Positions 37,048 to 47,046 of a stretch of DNA of 64,000 nt are shown here, piece after piece. Every line of letters begins with the position of its first letter. The first letter of the stretch is position 1. A model generated the notes under the pieces. That model was not told the origin of the DNA. It did no database searches and was given only the letters and a program-made list of their open reading frames with translations. The stretch is from Pseudomonadota bacterium (GTDB lineage: Bacteria > Pseudomonadota > Gammaproteobacteria > Burkholderiales > Thiobacillaceae), in the NCBI GenBank assembly GCA_029558905.1, contig JAKQCX010000035.1:213824-277823 (forward strand), read 5' to 3'. The position numbers and the translations under genes were made by a program.

Positions 37048-37500
37048 TCAGTCCAGCTGCCGCAGGATGAACTTCCACTCCTCCGGGTCCACCGGCGTGA
37101 TGGACAGGCGGTTGCCCTTGGCCAGGATGCGCAGGGTGGCGAGTTCCGGGTACTGGCGCAGCTCGGCGATGGGCATGAGTCGGGTCTTTCTCTTGAACTG
37201 CACCTCCACGTTGAACCAGCGCGGGGCTGCGCGCGTGGCTCTGGGATCGAAATAATCACTGTCCGGATCGAACTGGCTCTCGTCCGGGTAGGCCAGCGCG
37301 GATACCTCCGCCAGACCGGCGATACCGGGCGTGGCGCAGGAAGAGTGATAGAACAGCACGGGATCACCCACCCGCATCTGGTCGCGCATGAAATTGCGCG
37401 CCTGGTAGTTGCGTACTCCGCTCCAGACCGTGTGGCCATCACGTTGCAGGTCGTCGATACTGTATTCCGACGGCTCGGACTTCATCAGCCAGTAACGCAT
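37048..37500 (-). CDS. EVE domain-containing protein
   Basis: A 150-residue EVE domain of the PUA-like superfamily. Marks are MRYWLMKSEPSEYSIDDL at the start, WSGVRNYQARNFMRDQMRVGD in the middle and VLFYHSSC. Family members are thought to bind modified bases in RNA or DNA. ATG 37500 is preferred over upstream in-frame starts because the family begins there. It diverges from the next gene with a 69-bp gap. Confidence 0.9.
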   Translation of the reverse strand: MRYWLMKSEPSEYSIDDLQRDGHTVWSGVRNYQARNFMRDQMRVGDPVLFYHSSCATPGIAGLAEVSALAYPDESQFDPDSDYFDPRATRAAPRWFNVEVQFKRKTRLMPIAELRQYPELATLRILAKGNRLSITPVDPEEWKFILRQLD

Positions 37501-37569
37501 GCATGTTTCCCCATCCAGTACGTCGGCGCATAATCCGACAAAATCACTCAACAATTCAAGGAGCCAGCC

Positions 37570-40138
<2,569 letters not shown>

Positions 40139-40299
40139 TGCGTCCTCCTTTCGTTCCAACCCTGTGCATCCTCACCATGCATATGCGTCGGAAAAGATCT
40201 TCTTCAAGCCCCGCGCGCCGTTCCGTGCCATCCAGATCACACGCCGCAGACACTGGCCAGTTTTTCCATGTAGATACGCCGCCGGCTGCTAGAGTGCAC

Positions 40300-40326
40300 T
40301 GTATCGGCGCCAAGCCGGCCGATACA
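40300..40326. promoter_or_regulatory. inverted repeat upstream of the metallophore operon
   Basis: TGTATCGG and CCGATACA form a perfect 8-bp inverted repeat with an 11-bp spacer, 36 bases before the precursor's ATG. Its position between divergent operons fits a regulator binding site. The regulator is not known. Confidence 0.45.
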
Positions 40327-40362
40327 TGAAATTCAAGACAGCAGAATCGAGAGGAGATGCAC

Positions 40363-40809
40363 ATGACACGCAAAAAGCAGACCACCCTGAGCCTGGCCCT
40401 GGGCTCCGCCCTGAGCGCCAGCCTGGCCTCCACGCCGGCGGCCGCCGTCCATCCCGGCAATCCCGACAATCCCTTTGCCTCCCGGGTCCTGGACAAGGGC
40501 TATATGGTGGCCCAGGCGGAAGGCCAACAGGCCGGCGGCAAGGCCGGCCAAAACTCCGGCCCGGACGAGGCGGCCAATCGGCGCATGATGCGCGAAGGCA
40601 AATGTGGAGAAGGCAAGTGCGGGGCCAAGAACGCCAAGGAAGGCAAGTGCGGCAACACCAAGAACATGACTGGCAAGCCGGCTGCCGGCAAGAACAGCGA
40701 GGGTCGCTGTGGCAGTAGGAAGCCCGCCGACAAGAACAGCGAAGGCCTCTGCGGCAGCAGGAAGCCTGTCGACAAGAACAGCGAGGGTCGCTGCGGCAGC
40801 AGGAAGTGA
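40363..40809 (+). CDS. hvfA: RiPP metallophore precursor with six EGxCG motifs (HvfA/bufferin-like)
   Basis: A 148-residue precursor. ATG 40363 is chosen because AGGAG (40352-40356) is spaced 6 bases from it; ATG 40357 is too close. Residues 1-28 form a signal peptide (LALGSALSASLASTPAAA). The low-complexity C-terminus has six cysteines, all in EGxCG: EGKCG at Cys81, 86 and 96, then EGRCG (116), EGLCG (130) and EGRCG (144). The last three sit in a 14-residue repeat, KNSEGRCGSRKPAD. In the HvfA family, EGKCG cysteines are converted by the MNIO enzyme to oxazolone/thioamide groups that bind copper. The mixture of canonical and R/L-variant motifs is unusual. Confidence 0.8.
   Translation: MTRKKQTTLSLALGSALSASLASTPAAAVHPGNPDNPFASRVLDKGYMVAQAEGQQAGGKAGQNSGPDEAANRRMMREGKCGEGKCGAKNAKEGKCGNTKNMTGKPAAGKNSEGRCGSRKPADKNSEGLCGSRKPVDKNSEGRCGSRK
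40690..40806 (+). repeat. 42-bp coding tandem repeat (2.8 units) in the precursor gene
   Basis: Unit 1 is 40690-40731, unit 2 40732-40773, and a 33-base partial unit 3 40774-40806, directly before the stop. Each encodes KNSEGxCGSRKPxD. Differences are mostly synonymous (TGT/TGC, GGT/GGC), implying recent duplication kept in frame. Confidence 0.9.
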
Positions 40810-40824
40810 GGTCGATGCGGCAAT

Positions 40825-41682
40825 ATGGATAAACCCGCGCTCCAGGGCGTGGGCCTGGGCTTTCGTCGCGAGCTGATCCCGGACTTGCGGCTCGCACGTG
40901 AGGCCGGCCGGGCGACGGGCATTGATTTCTTCGAGCTGGCGCCGGAGAACTGGCTCCGGCAAGGTGGGCGCCACGCCCGGGACCTGCGCGCCTTCACCGA
41001 ATGCATGCCCTTCGTCTGTCATGGCCTGTCCCTGTCCCTGGGAGGCACAAGCCCCCTGGATGAGGACCTGCTGCGCCAGATCCGGGCCTTCATGGCCGAG
41101 CACGGCATGACGCTCTATACGGAACATCTGGCCTATTGTTCGGACCACGGTCATCTCTATGAGCTGCTGCCCATCCCTGCCACCCGGGAGGCGGTGCGGC
41201 ACGTGGCCGGGCGCATCCGCCAGGCCCAGGACATCCTCGGTCAGCGCATCGGCATCGAAAACGCCAGCTGCTACGTGGCGGCCCCCATCAACGAGATGAG
41301 CGAAGCGGACTTCGTCAACGCCGTGCTGGCGGAGGCGGATTGCTGGTTGCATCTAGACGTGAACAACGTATACGTGAACAGTGTCAATTTCGGCTTCGAC
41401 CCCGTGGACTACCTGCGTCGCATGCCCGCGGAACGCATCGTCTACATGCACATGGCGGGGCATTACCAGGAGGCCCCGGATCTGCTCATCGACACCCACG
41501 GCGCGCCGGTCGTCGACCCCGTGTGGCAGCTGCTGGATACCGCCTACGGGCTGCTGGGCGTGCACCCCACCTGCCTGGAGCGCGACTTCAACATCCCGCC
41601 CCTGGCGGATCTGCTGCCGGAATTGGCGCGTATCGCCTTCAGCCAGCAGGCCGTCGGTACGCCACTGACACTGCCGGCATGA
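40825..41682 (+). CDS. hvfB: MNIO-family (DUF692) RiPP-modifying enzyme
   Basis: A 285-residue TIM-barrel multinuclear non-heme iron oxidase. Expected metal ligands appear in PFVCHGLSLSLGG, TEHLAYCSDHGHL, IGIENASCYVA, HLDVNNVYVNS, VYMHMAGHYQEA and IDTHGAPV. Known members oxidise cysteines of precursor peptides (MbnB, HvfB, BufB). It starts 15 bases after the precursor stop and overlaps its partner by ATGA, so it is almost surely the enzyme for that precursor. Confidence 0.92.
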   Translation: MDKPALQGVGLGFRRELIPDLRLAREAGRATGIDFFELAPENWLRQGGRHARDLRAFTECMPFVCHGLSLSLGGTSPLDEDLLRQIRAFMAEHGMTLYTEHLAYCSDHGHLYELLPIPATREAVRHVAGRIRQAQDILGQRIGIENASCYVAAPINEMSEADFVNAVLAEADCWLHLDVNNVYVNSVNFGFDPVDYLRRMPAERIVYMHMAGHYQEAPDLLIDTHGAPVVDPVWQLLDTAYGLLGVHPTCLERDFNIPPLADLLPELARIAFSQQAVGTPLTLPA

Positions 41683-42434
41683 CGGACTGGCGACAATACC
41701 AGGGCGCCTTCACCGCCCGCATCCGGGACCCGGACCGACAGGATCGTCCCTCGGGCGTTCCGGCCCGGCGTATGCGGGTGTACGAAAGGCTGGTGTACGC
41801 CAACCTGGAAGGCTTCCTGCTGGCCGCCTTTCCCGTGAGCCGCCGCATCCTGGGCGCGAGGCGCTGGCATCGACTGGTGCGGGCCTTTCTGCAGCAGCAT
41901 GCCTGTCGGACCCCCCTGTTCCGCCAGATACCCGAGGAATTCCTGCAATACCTGCGGGCCATGCAGCCCTGGCCCGGGGAGTTGCCCCCGTTCCTGCCGG
42001 AACTGGCCCACTACGAATGGGTGGAGCTGGCCCTGGATACCTCGGACCAGGACAATGGCCTGCCCCGGCACGATCCCCAGGGTGATCCGTGCGTGGGGCG
42101 ACCCCTGGTGAACCCGGTCTTGCAGCTGCTGGCCTACCGCTGGCCCGTGCATCGCCTGTCGCCTCGGTTCCAGCCCGCCGCTCCCCCCGCGGACGCCACC
42201 TTCCTGGTGGTCTGGCGCAACCAGGAGCTGGCCATCCGCTTCAGTCTGCTCAGCCCGGCGGCGGCCCGCCTGCTGGAGCTGCTGCAGGCGCGGCCGGATT
42301 TCAGCGGCGGGCTTGCCCTGGACACGCTCGCCCAGATCCTGGCCCATCCTGATCCCGTGGCGCTGGGCCGATACGGCCGGACCCTGCTGATGGACTGGCA
42401 CCGGGACGGCATCCTCCTGGGTACCCGCTCCTGA
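41679..42434 (+). CDS. hvfC: DUF2063 partner protein of the MNIO enzyme
   Basis: A 251-residue protein. The N-terminal DUF2063 domain (YQGAFTARIRDP, RMRVYERLVYANLEGFLLAAFPVSRRIL) is a putative DNA-binding/RRE-like fold; a C-terminal half (YEWVELALDTSD, FLVVWRNQELAIRF) follows. HvfC/BufC homologs bind the precursor leader and are required with the MNIO enzyme. No DoxX-type HvfD gene follows, so this is a minimal three-gene system. Confidence 0.88.
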   Translation: MTDWRQYQGAFTARIRDPDRQDRPSGVPARRMRVYERLVYANLEGFLLAAFPVSRRILGARRWHRLVRAFLQQHACRTPLFRQIPEEFLQYLRAMQPWPGELPPFLPELAHYEWVELALDTSDQDNGLPRHDPQGDPCVGRPLVNPVLQLLAYRWPVHRLSPRFQPAAPPADATFLVVWRNQELAIRFSLLSPAAARLLELLQARPDFSGGLALDTLAQILAHPDPVALGRYGRTLLMDWHRDGILLGTRS

Positions 42435-42446
42435 CAGCCCGGTCGA

Positions 42447-43208
42447 TCAGCGCAGCAGCCGCCGCCGGGTGAGGCCCAGGGCAGCCGTGAAGCCCGCTAC
42501 GCCATAGAGCAGCAAGACCACTCCATGCCAGAGGGGCCTGTCCGGCCAATGGCCCAGCACCAGGGGCCGTGCAAGTTCGATGGCATGGGTCAGGGGCAGC
42601 CAGGCCGCGCCCGCCGCCAGCCAGGCGGGCAAGGCGCTGGGCGGGTAGAACACCCCGCCCAGCAGGACCATGGGGGTGATGGCCAGGGTGAAGTAGTAGA
42701 GAAAGAAGTCGTAGTTGGGGGATACGGCGTTGACTGCCAGGCCCAGACCGGCAAAGCAGAAACCGGTGAGCAGCGCCACGGGGATGAGGGCCAGGCTCAG
42801 GACGAAATCCGCCTGCAGGCCCAGACCCCAGATCACCAACAGGATGGCAGCGCCGGACAGCAGGGCCTTGGAGCTCGCCCAGGCCAGTTCCCCCAGGAGC
42901 ACGTCCCGCAGGCCCAAGGGGGTATTGAGGATGGCCTCCCAGGTCTTTTGCACATGCATGCGGGAGAAGGCGGAGTACAGGGTCTCGAAGGTGGAGCTGT
43001 TGGTCACGCTGTAACACAGCATGCCGGCAGCCAGGAAGTGCAGATAGGGCACCCCGTCCACGGACTGCAGCAGCCCACCCAGCCCATAACCCAGGCCCAG
43101 CATGTAGAGCAGTGGGTCCGCCAGATTGCCCAGCATGGAGGGGATGGCCAGCTTCTTCCACACCAGGAAATTGCGCCGCCAGACCGGGAACCAGCGCGGC
43201 TCAGTCAC
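42447..43208 (-). CDS. ABC-2 type transporter permease (NodJ-like)
   Basis: A 253-residue membrane protein with about six helices, matching the NodJ/ABC-2 permease family: WRRNFLVWKKLAIPSMLGNLADPLLYMLGLGYGLG at the start and RPLVLGHWPD near the end. The likely start is GTG 43208, overlapping the ATPase stop by 8 bases. It pairs with the NodI-like ATPase; substrate unknown. The 3' end converges with hvfC. Confidence 0.85.
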   Translation of the reverse strand: MTEPRWFPVWRRNFLVWKKLAIPSMLGNLADPLLYMLGLGYGLGGLLQSVDGVPYLHFLAAGMLCYSVTNSSTFETLYSAFSRMHVQKTWEAILNTPLGLRDVLLGELAWASSKALLSGAAILLVIWGLGLQADFVLSLALIPVALLTGFCFAGLGLAVNAVSPNYDFFLYYFTLAITPMVLLGGVFYPPSALPAWLAAGAAWLPLTHAIELARPLVLGHWPDRPLWHGVVLLLYGVAGFTAALGLTRRRLLR

Positions 43209-44121
43209 GCAGATCCCTGCCGGTGAGCTTGAGGAACACGTCCTCCAGGTTGGCGGGCCGGTGCAGATAGCGCAGTCCGGTCTCGTGCCTGCCGTCCAGA
43301 TCCACCAGCACGGCCTGGGGGGCGTGGGTATAGCAGAACAGGGTTTCCCCCACGCGCTCACAGCGCTGGCAGAAGCGGGCGGCACGGTCCCGCCAGGCCG
43401 TCAGACCCTCGCCGAACACCTCCACCACATGGGGCTCGATATGGGCGCGGATCAGCTCCCGGGGGCTGCCCTGGACGATGATGCGGCCTTGGTCCATGAC
43501 ACTGATGACATCACACAGGCGTTCCGCTTCGTCCATGAAATGGGTGGTGAGCAACAGAGTCTTGCCCTGGTGCAAAAGGCGGCGCAGGCCCTGCCATATG
43601 AGGTGCCGGGCCTGGGGGTCGAGACCGGTGGTGGGTTCGTCCAGAAAGATGAGCTCCGGGTCGTTCACCAGGGCCCGGGCCAGGGTGAGCCGGCGTTTCA
43701 TGCCGCCGGACAGGCTGGCGATGGGCGCATCCGCCTTGCCTTCCAGACCGGCGAAGGCCAGCAGCCGCGGGATGCGTCCCGCCAGTTCCGCCGGCCTGAG
43801 GCCGAAGTAGCGCCCATAGGTGAACAGGTTTTCCCGCACCGTGAAGTCCGGGTCCAGGCTGTCGCTCTGGGGTACCACACCCACCCGCTGGCGGGCAGCT
43901 CTGCCCTGGTCCGGCAGGGCATGGCCCAGCAGACGGATTTCACCCGTATCCGCAGCGATGAGGCCCAGGGCCAGGCGCAGGGTGGTGGTCTTGCCCGCGC
44001 CGTTGGGGCCCAGCAGGCCATGGCAGCACCCTGGGGCCAGTTCCAGGTTCAGGCCATCCACCACGGGGATACCACCGTAGCGCTTGCTCAGGTCATGGAT
44101 GGACAAGGGGCTCAGGGGCAC
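43201..44121 (-). CDS. ABC transporter ATP-binding protein (NodI-like)
   Basis: A 306-residue ATPase with Walker A GPNGAGKTTTLR, Q-loop PQSDSLD, signature LSGGMKRRLTLARAL, Walker B LIFLDEPTTGLD, and the H-loop TTHFMDEAE. The C-terminal extension (HVVEVFGEGLTAWRD) is like NodI and multidrug/polysaccharide exporters. It forms an operon with the permease and the hydrolase gene upstream. Confidence 0.9.
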   Translation of the reverse strand: MPLSPLSIHDLSKRYGGIPVVDGLNLELAPGCCHGLLGPNGAGKTTTLRLALGLIAADTGEIRLLGHALPDQGRAARQRVGVVPQSDSLDPDFTVRENLFTYGRYFGLRPAELAGRIPRLLAFAGLEGKADAPIASLSGGMKRRLTLARALVNDPELIFLDEPTTGLDPQARHLIWQGLRRLLHQGKTLLLTTHFMDEAERLCDVISVMDQGRIIVQGSPRELIRAHIEPHVVEVFGEGLTAWRDRAARFCQRCERVGETLFCYTHAPQAVLVDLDGRHETGLRYLHRPANLEDVFLKLTGRDLRD

Positions 44122-44732
44122 AGGTCCTCCGCCAGGGCACGCAGGGGCTTGAGCTTGCCATGGAAGAAGTGGTCCGCGCCCTCGACTTCATGCAGGGGGA
44201 TGCCGTGGTCTTGGGCATAGGCCCGCACGACGGCCACGGGAATGAGCTCGTCGGCGCTGCCGTGGATGATGTGGGTGGGGAGGTCGGGCGCGTCAAACGC
44301 GTACAGGCGCATGGCGGGCCCCACCAGGATGAGGCGTTCCGCCGCCATGCGCGCCGCCACCCGGTTCTGCACATAGGCGCCGAAGGAAAAGCCCAGGAGA
44401 CTCCAGAACAGGCCGGGGTACTGGGCACCGAGCACGGCGGCCACCCGCAGCAGGTCCTCGGTCTCCCCCAGGCCCTGATCGAATGCCCCCGCGCTACGCC
44501 CCACCCCGCGGAAATTGCTGCGCACCGCCACCAGACCCCGTCGCAACGCCGCCCGGGCCAGGGTCCAGGTCACCTTGTTGTCCAGACTGCCGCCGTGCAG
44601 CGGGTGGGGATGGGCGATGAGGGCCAGACCCCGGCGCTGGGGCCCCGGGTCTTCGATCAGGGTCTCGATGTCCCCCACCGGACCCTTGATGCGCAGGTTG
44701 TAGCGCTTCACGACGCGGATGCGGGGTGGCAC
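44112..44732 (-). CDS. alpha/beta hydrolase
   Basis: A 206-residue enzyme with the hydrolase nucleophile elbow GFSFGAYV (Ser), acid HGSADELIP (Asp) and GADHFFHG (His). ALIAHPHPLHGGSLDNKV is the oxyanion region of the dienelactone-hydrolase-like group. The substrate is unknown. Its 3' end overlaps the ABC ATPase start by 10 bases and its 5' end abuts the ferredoxin gene, indicating one operon. Confidence 0.85.
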   Translation of the reverse strand: MPPRIRVVKRYNLRIKGPVGDIETLIEDPGPQRRGLALIAHPHPLHGGSLDNKVTWTLARAALRRGLVAVRSNFRGVGRSAGAFDQGLGETEDLLRVAAVLGAQYPGLFWSLLGFSFGAYVQNRVAARMAAERLILVGPAMRLYAFDAPDLPTHIIHGSADELIPVAVVRAYAQDHGIPLHEVEGADHFFHGKLKPLRALAEDLCP

Positions 44733-45068
44733 TCAGATCTTCAGGCGCTCCACCACCTGACCATGTCGCAGATGGGATTCCAGGATCTCGTCGATGTCCG
44801 CCTCGTCCACATAGGTGTACCAGACGGCATCCGGGTAGACCACGCATACGGGGCCTTCATCGCAACGGTCCATGCAACCGGCACGGTTGATGCGGCAGTC
44901 CCCACCCTTGCCGTGCAGGCCCAGCTTCTTGGCCTTCTTCTTGGCGTAGTCGAACAGGGCTTCGGCGTTGTGATCACCGCAGCAGGCACCGCCGTCTTCC
45001 CGCTGGTTGAGGCAGAAAAACAGGTGATGGCGGTAATGGCTCGCGGAGTCGTCCTTGGTGTCGCTCAT
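44733..45068 (-). CDS. thioredoxin-like [2Fe-2S] ferredoxin
   Basis: A 111-residue protein of the (2Fe-2S) ferredoxin thioredoxin-like family. Cysteines lie in FFCLNQREDGGACCGDH and GDCRINRAGCMDRCDEGPVCVVYP; the second is the typical cluster-binding motif. It may be an electron carrier. It abuts the hydrolase gene. Confidence 0.85.
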   Translation of the reverse strand: MSDTKDDSASHYRHHLFFCLNQREDGGACCGDHNAEALFDYAKKKAKKLGLHGKGGDCRINRAGCMDRCDEGPVCVVYPDAVWYTYVDEADIDEILESHLRHGQVVERLKI

Positions 45069-45089
45069 GCTGGTATTGCCTTCACGGGT

Positions 45090-45443
45090 TCAGAGTTCAT
45101 GGGATTTTGCGCAGGATCCCCGGGCCTTCTCCACCGGGTACTTGCGGGCATTGATGGCCAGCTTGTCCACCGCAGCCTGGAGCAGATCCACCTCCAGGCA
45201 GTTGGCCAGACTCACCAGATAGATGAGCACGTCCGCCATCTCCTGGCGTACTGCCTCCCGCTTGTCCGCCGGCAGGTCCAGGCTTTGCTCCGGCGTGAGC
45301 CACTGAAAGGGTTCCAGCAGTTCCGCCGCCTCCACGATGAGGGCAGCGGCGAGGTTTTTGGGATCATGATACCGGTGCCAGTCCCGCTCGCGGCCGAATG
45401 CGCGCACGGCGGCGGCCAGTTCCTCCAGGTTGGTAATGGACAT
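45090..45443 (-). CDS. MazG-like nucleotide pyrophosphohydrolase
   Basis: A 117-residue all-alpha NTP pyrophosphohydrolase: FGRERDWHRYHDPKNLAAALIVEAAELLEPFQW carries E-x-x-E, and RQEMADVLIYLVSLANCL the E-x-x-D metal site. ATG 45443 is used; a TTG lies 12 bases upstream. It probably hydrolyses non-canonical dNTPs. It heads the minus-strand operon that continues through the ferredoxin gene. Confidence 0.88.
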   Translation of the reverse strand: MSITNLEELAAAVRAFGRERDWHRYHDPKNLAAALIVEAAELLEPFQWLTPEQSLDLPADKREAVRQEMADVLIYLVSLANCLEVDLLQAAVDKLAINARKYPVEKARGSCAKSHEL

Positions 45444-45455
45444 CAGGCGGTACAA

Positions 45456-45887
45456 AAAATGGACAGGGGCCCAGGGTGTGTCACACCGGCCGTCACGATC
45501 CCGTCGATCATCGCGATGCCGCGCTCACATGCTGCCATTCCAAAGCTTGCCGGGCACGACCGCCTTGAAACTTGCCGGGTCCGCTTGCGCGGCCACGGCC
45601 GACAGCTTGGCCGCCGCATGGACGCGCCCGTGCCACATGTGCGCATGCATCGTTTCCAGGCGCCTGCGTGGCCTGCATTCCGACAGTCCTTGCCGGCCCC
45701 TGCGGCTTCGATTGCCGCCCCGATGGCTTCATGTGAGCTACCACACGCTGGCCTGGGCATGGCATCTTCTTGGACACTCCAACGAAAAGACTTCTCCTTG
45801 GTACTTTATCGTTGCGCATGACCTTTTGTCACCAAGCCCCTGCGCGGGCCGTCGCAGCGCGCAGTGCACCCTCACACGGAGAGAATA
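45456..45887. other. intergenic stretch, no supported gene
   Basis: About 430 bases between divergent genes. Several open frames exist on both strands, but none has a family resemblance, ribosome site or consistent codon use. It should contain promoters for the MazG operon and the NYN gene, though I could not point to clear boxes. Confidence 0.5.
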
Positions 45888-46490
45888 GTGCGGACCAATC
45901 ATGTCCTCGTCGACTTCGAAAATGTGCAGCCCGAGGATCTGGGCCTGCTCAGGGAAGGGCCATTCAAGATCAAGGTCTTTCTCGGACCCACCCAGGGAAA
46001 GGTGCCCGTAGCCCTGGCGGCTGCCATCCAGCCTCTGGGGCAGAATGCCGAGTACATCGTGCTGGAGTCGGCCGGCAGGAACGCGCTGGATTTTCATATC
46101 GCCTATTACATCGGCCTCCTGAGCGCGCAGGAACCCTTGGCCTTTTTTCACATCATTTCCAGGGACACGGGCTTTGATCCGCTGATCAAACACCTCAGGG
46201 GGAAAAAGATTCTTGCGCAACGCAGCATTCGAGTTGCGGACATTCCCTACTTCAAGCCGGCGCTCCCCGGCACGGAAGACACGCGCATCAATGCCGTCAT
46301 TGCCAACCTGGCCAGCAGGAAAGCCTCCAAGCCCAGGACACGGAAAACCCTGCTCGGCACCTTGCATGCCCTGTTCAGGCAAGAGCTCGACACGCAGCAA
46401 TTATCCGCCCTGTTCGACGCCTTATGCGCACGCGGCATCGTCCGGTTGGAAGGAGACAGGATCCACTACGATCTGCCTGATCCAGCCTGA
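45888..46490 (+). CDS. NYN/PIN-like nuclease-fold protein
   Basis: A 200-residue protein with the N-terminal strand VNHVLVDFENVQPEDL-type motif (Asp and Asn of the PIN-like active site). SAGRNALDFHIAYYIGLL and FHIISRDTGFDPLIKHL hold further acidic residues. A helical tail follows (LHALFRQELDTQQL). GTG 45888 with GGAGAGA 6 bases upstream is chosen; an in-frame GTG at 45864 has no such site. A nuclease role is plausible but untested. Confidence 0.75.
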   Translation: MRTNHVLVDFENVQPEDLGLLREGPFKIKVFLGPTQGKVPVALAAAIQPLGQNAEYIVLESAGRNALDFHIAYYIGLLSAQEPLAFFHIISRDTGFDPLIKHLRGKKILAQRSIRVADIPYFKPALPGTEDTRINAVIANLASRKASKPRTRKTLLGTLHALFRQELDTQQLSALFDALCARGIVRLEGDRIHYDLPDPA

Positions 46491-46500
46491 ATCTCCCGCT

Positions 46501-47046
46501 TCACGTCCCGCGCACAAAGCGCGCATACCAGAGCAGACCCATGACAGTTTTGGCCTCATCGATGCGGCCGTCCGCGATCATGGACAGGGCCGCGTCGAAG
46601 GGAATGCGCAGGATCTCCAGGAATTCGTCCTCGTCCATGTTCTCGCCGCTGAAGCTCAGGTCTTCGGCCAGGAAATACACCAGACGTTCATTGGCGTAGC
46701 CGATGCAGGGATAGAACGTGGGCAGCTCCCGCCAGCGGCTGGCCACATAGCCCGTCTCTTCCCGCAGTTCCCGCCGGGCGCAGGCCAGCTCGCCCTCGCC
46801 CGGGTCGAACTTGCCGGCGGGCAGCTCGATGAAGTCCCGATGCAGGGGGTAGCGATACTGGCGCTCCAGGAGGAGGTCGCCGTTGTCGAACACCGGTATG
46901 ACCACTGCCGCCCCGGGGTGGACGATGTATTCCCGGGTGGATTCACCCCCGTCCGGCAGGCGCACCCGGTCCTTCTTCACATGCAGCAGGCGGCCCCGGT
47001 ATTCGTCCCGGGATTCCAGGGTGTGTTCGGTGAGATCGGGTTTCAT
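46501..47046 (-). CDS. NUDIX hydrolase (ADP-ribose pyrophosphatase-like)
   Basis: A 181-residue enzyme. The Nudix box is visible as CARRELREETGYVASRW, preceded by FIELPAGKFDPGE. The N-terminal VLESRDEYRGRLL part is of the ADP-ribose/GDP-mannose pyrophosphatase type. Its start overlaps the stop of the V-ATPase-like gene by ATGA. Confidence 0.88.
   Translation of the reverse strand: MKPDLTEHTLESRDEYRGRLLHVKKDRVRLPDGGESTREYIVHPGAAVVIPVFDNGDLLLERQYRYPLHRDFIELPAGKFDPGEGELACARRELREETGYVASRWRELPTFYPCIGYANERLVYFLAEDLSFSGENMDEDEFLEILRIPFDAALSMIADGRIDEAKTVMGLLWYARFVRGT

Noticed and set aside
40690..40806. CRISPR-like short repeat array
   Set aside because: The units are contiguous without spacers and are in-frame coding repeats of the precursor peptide.
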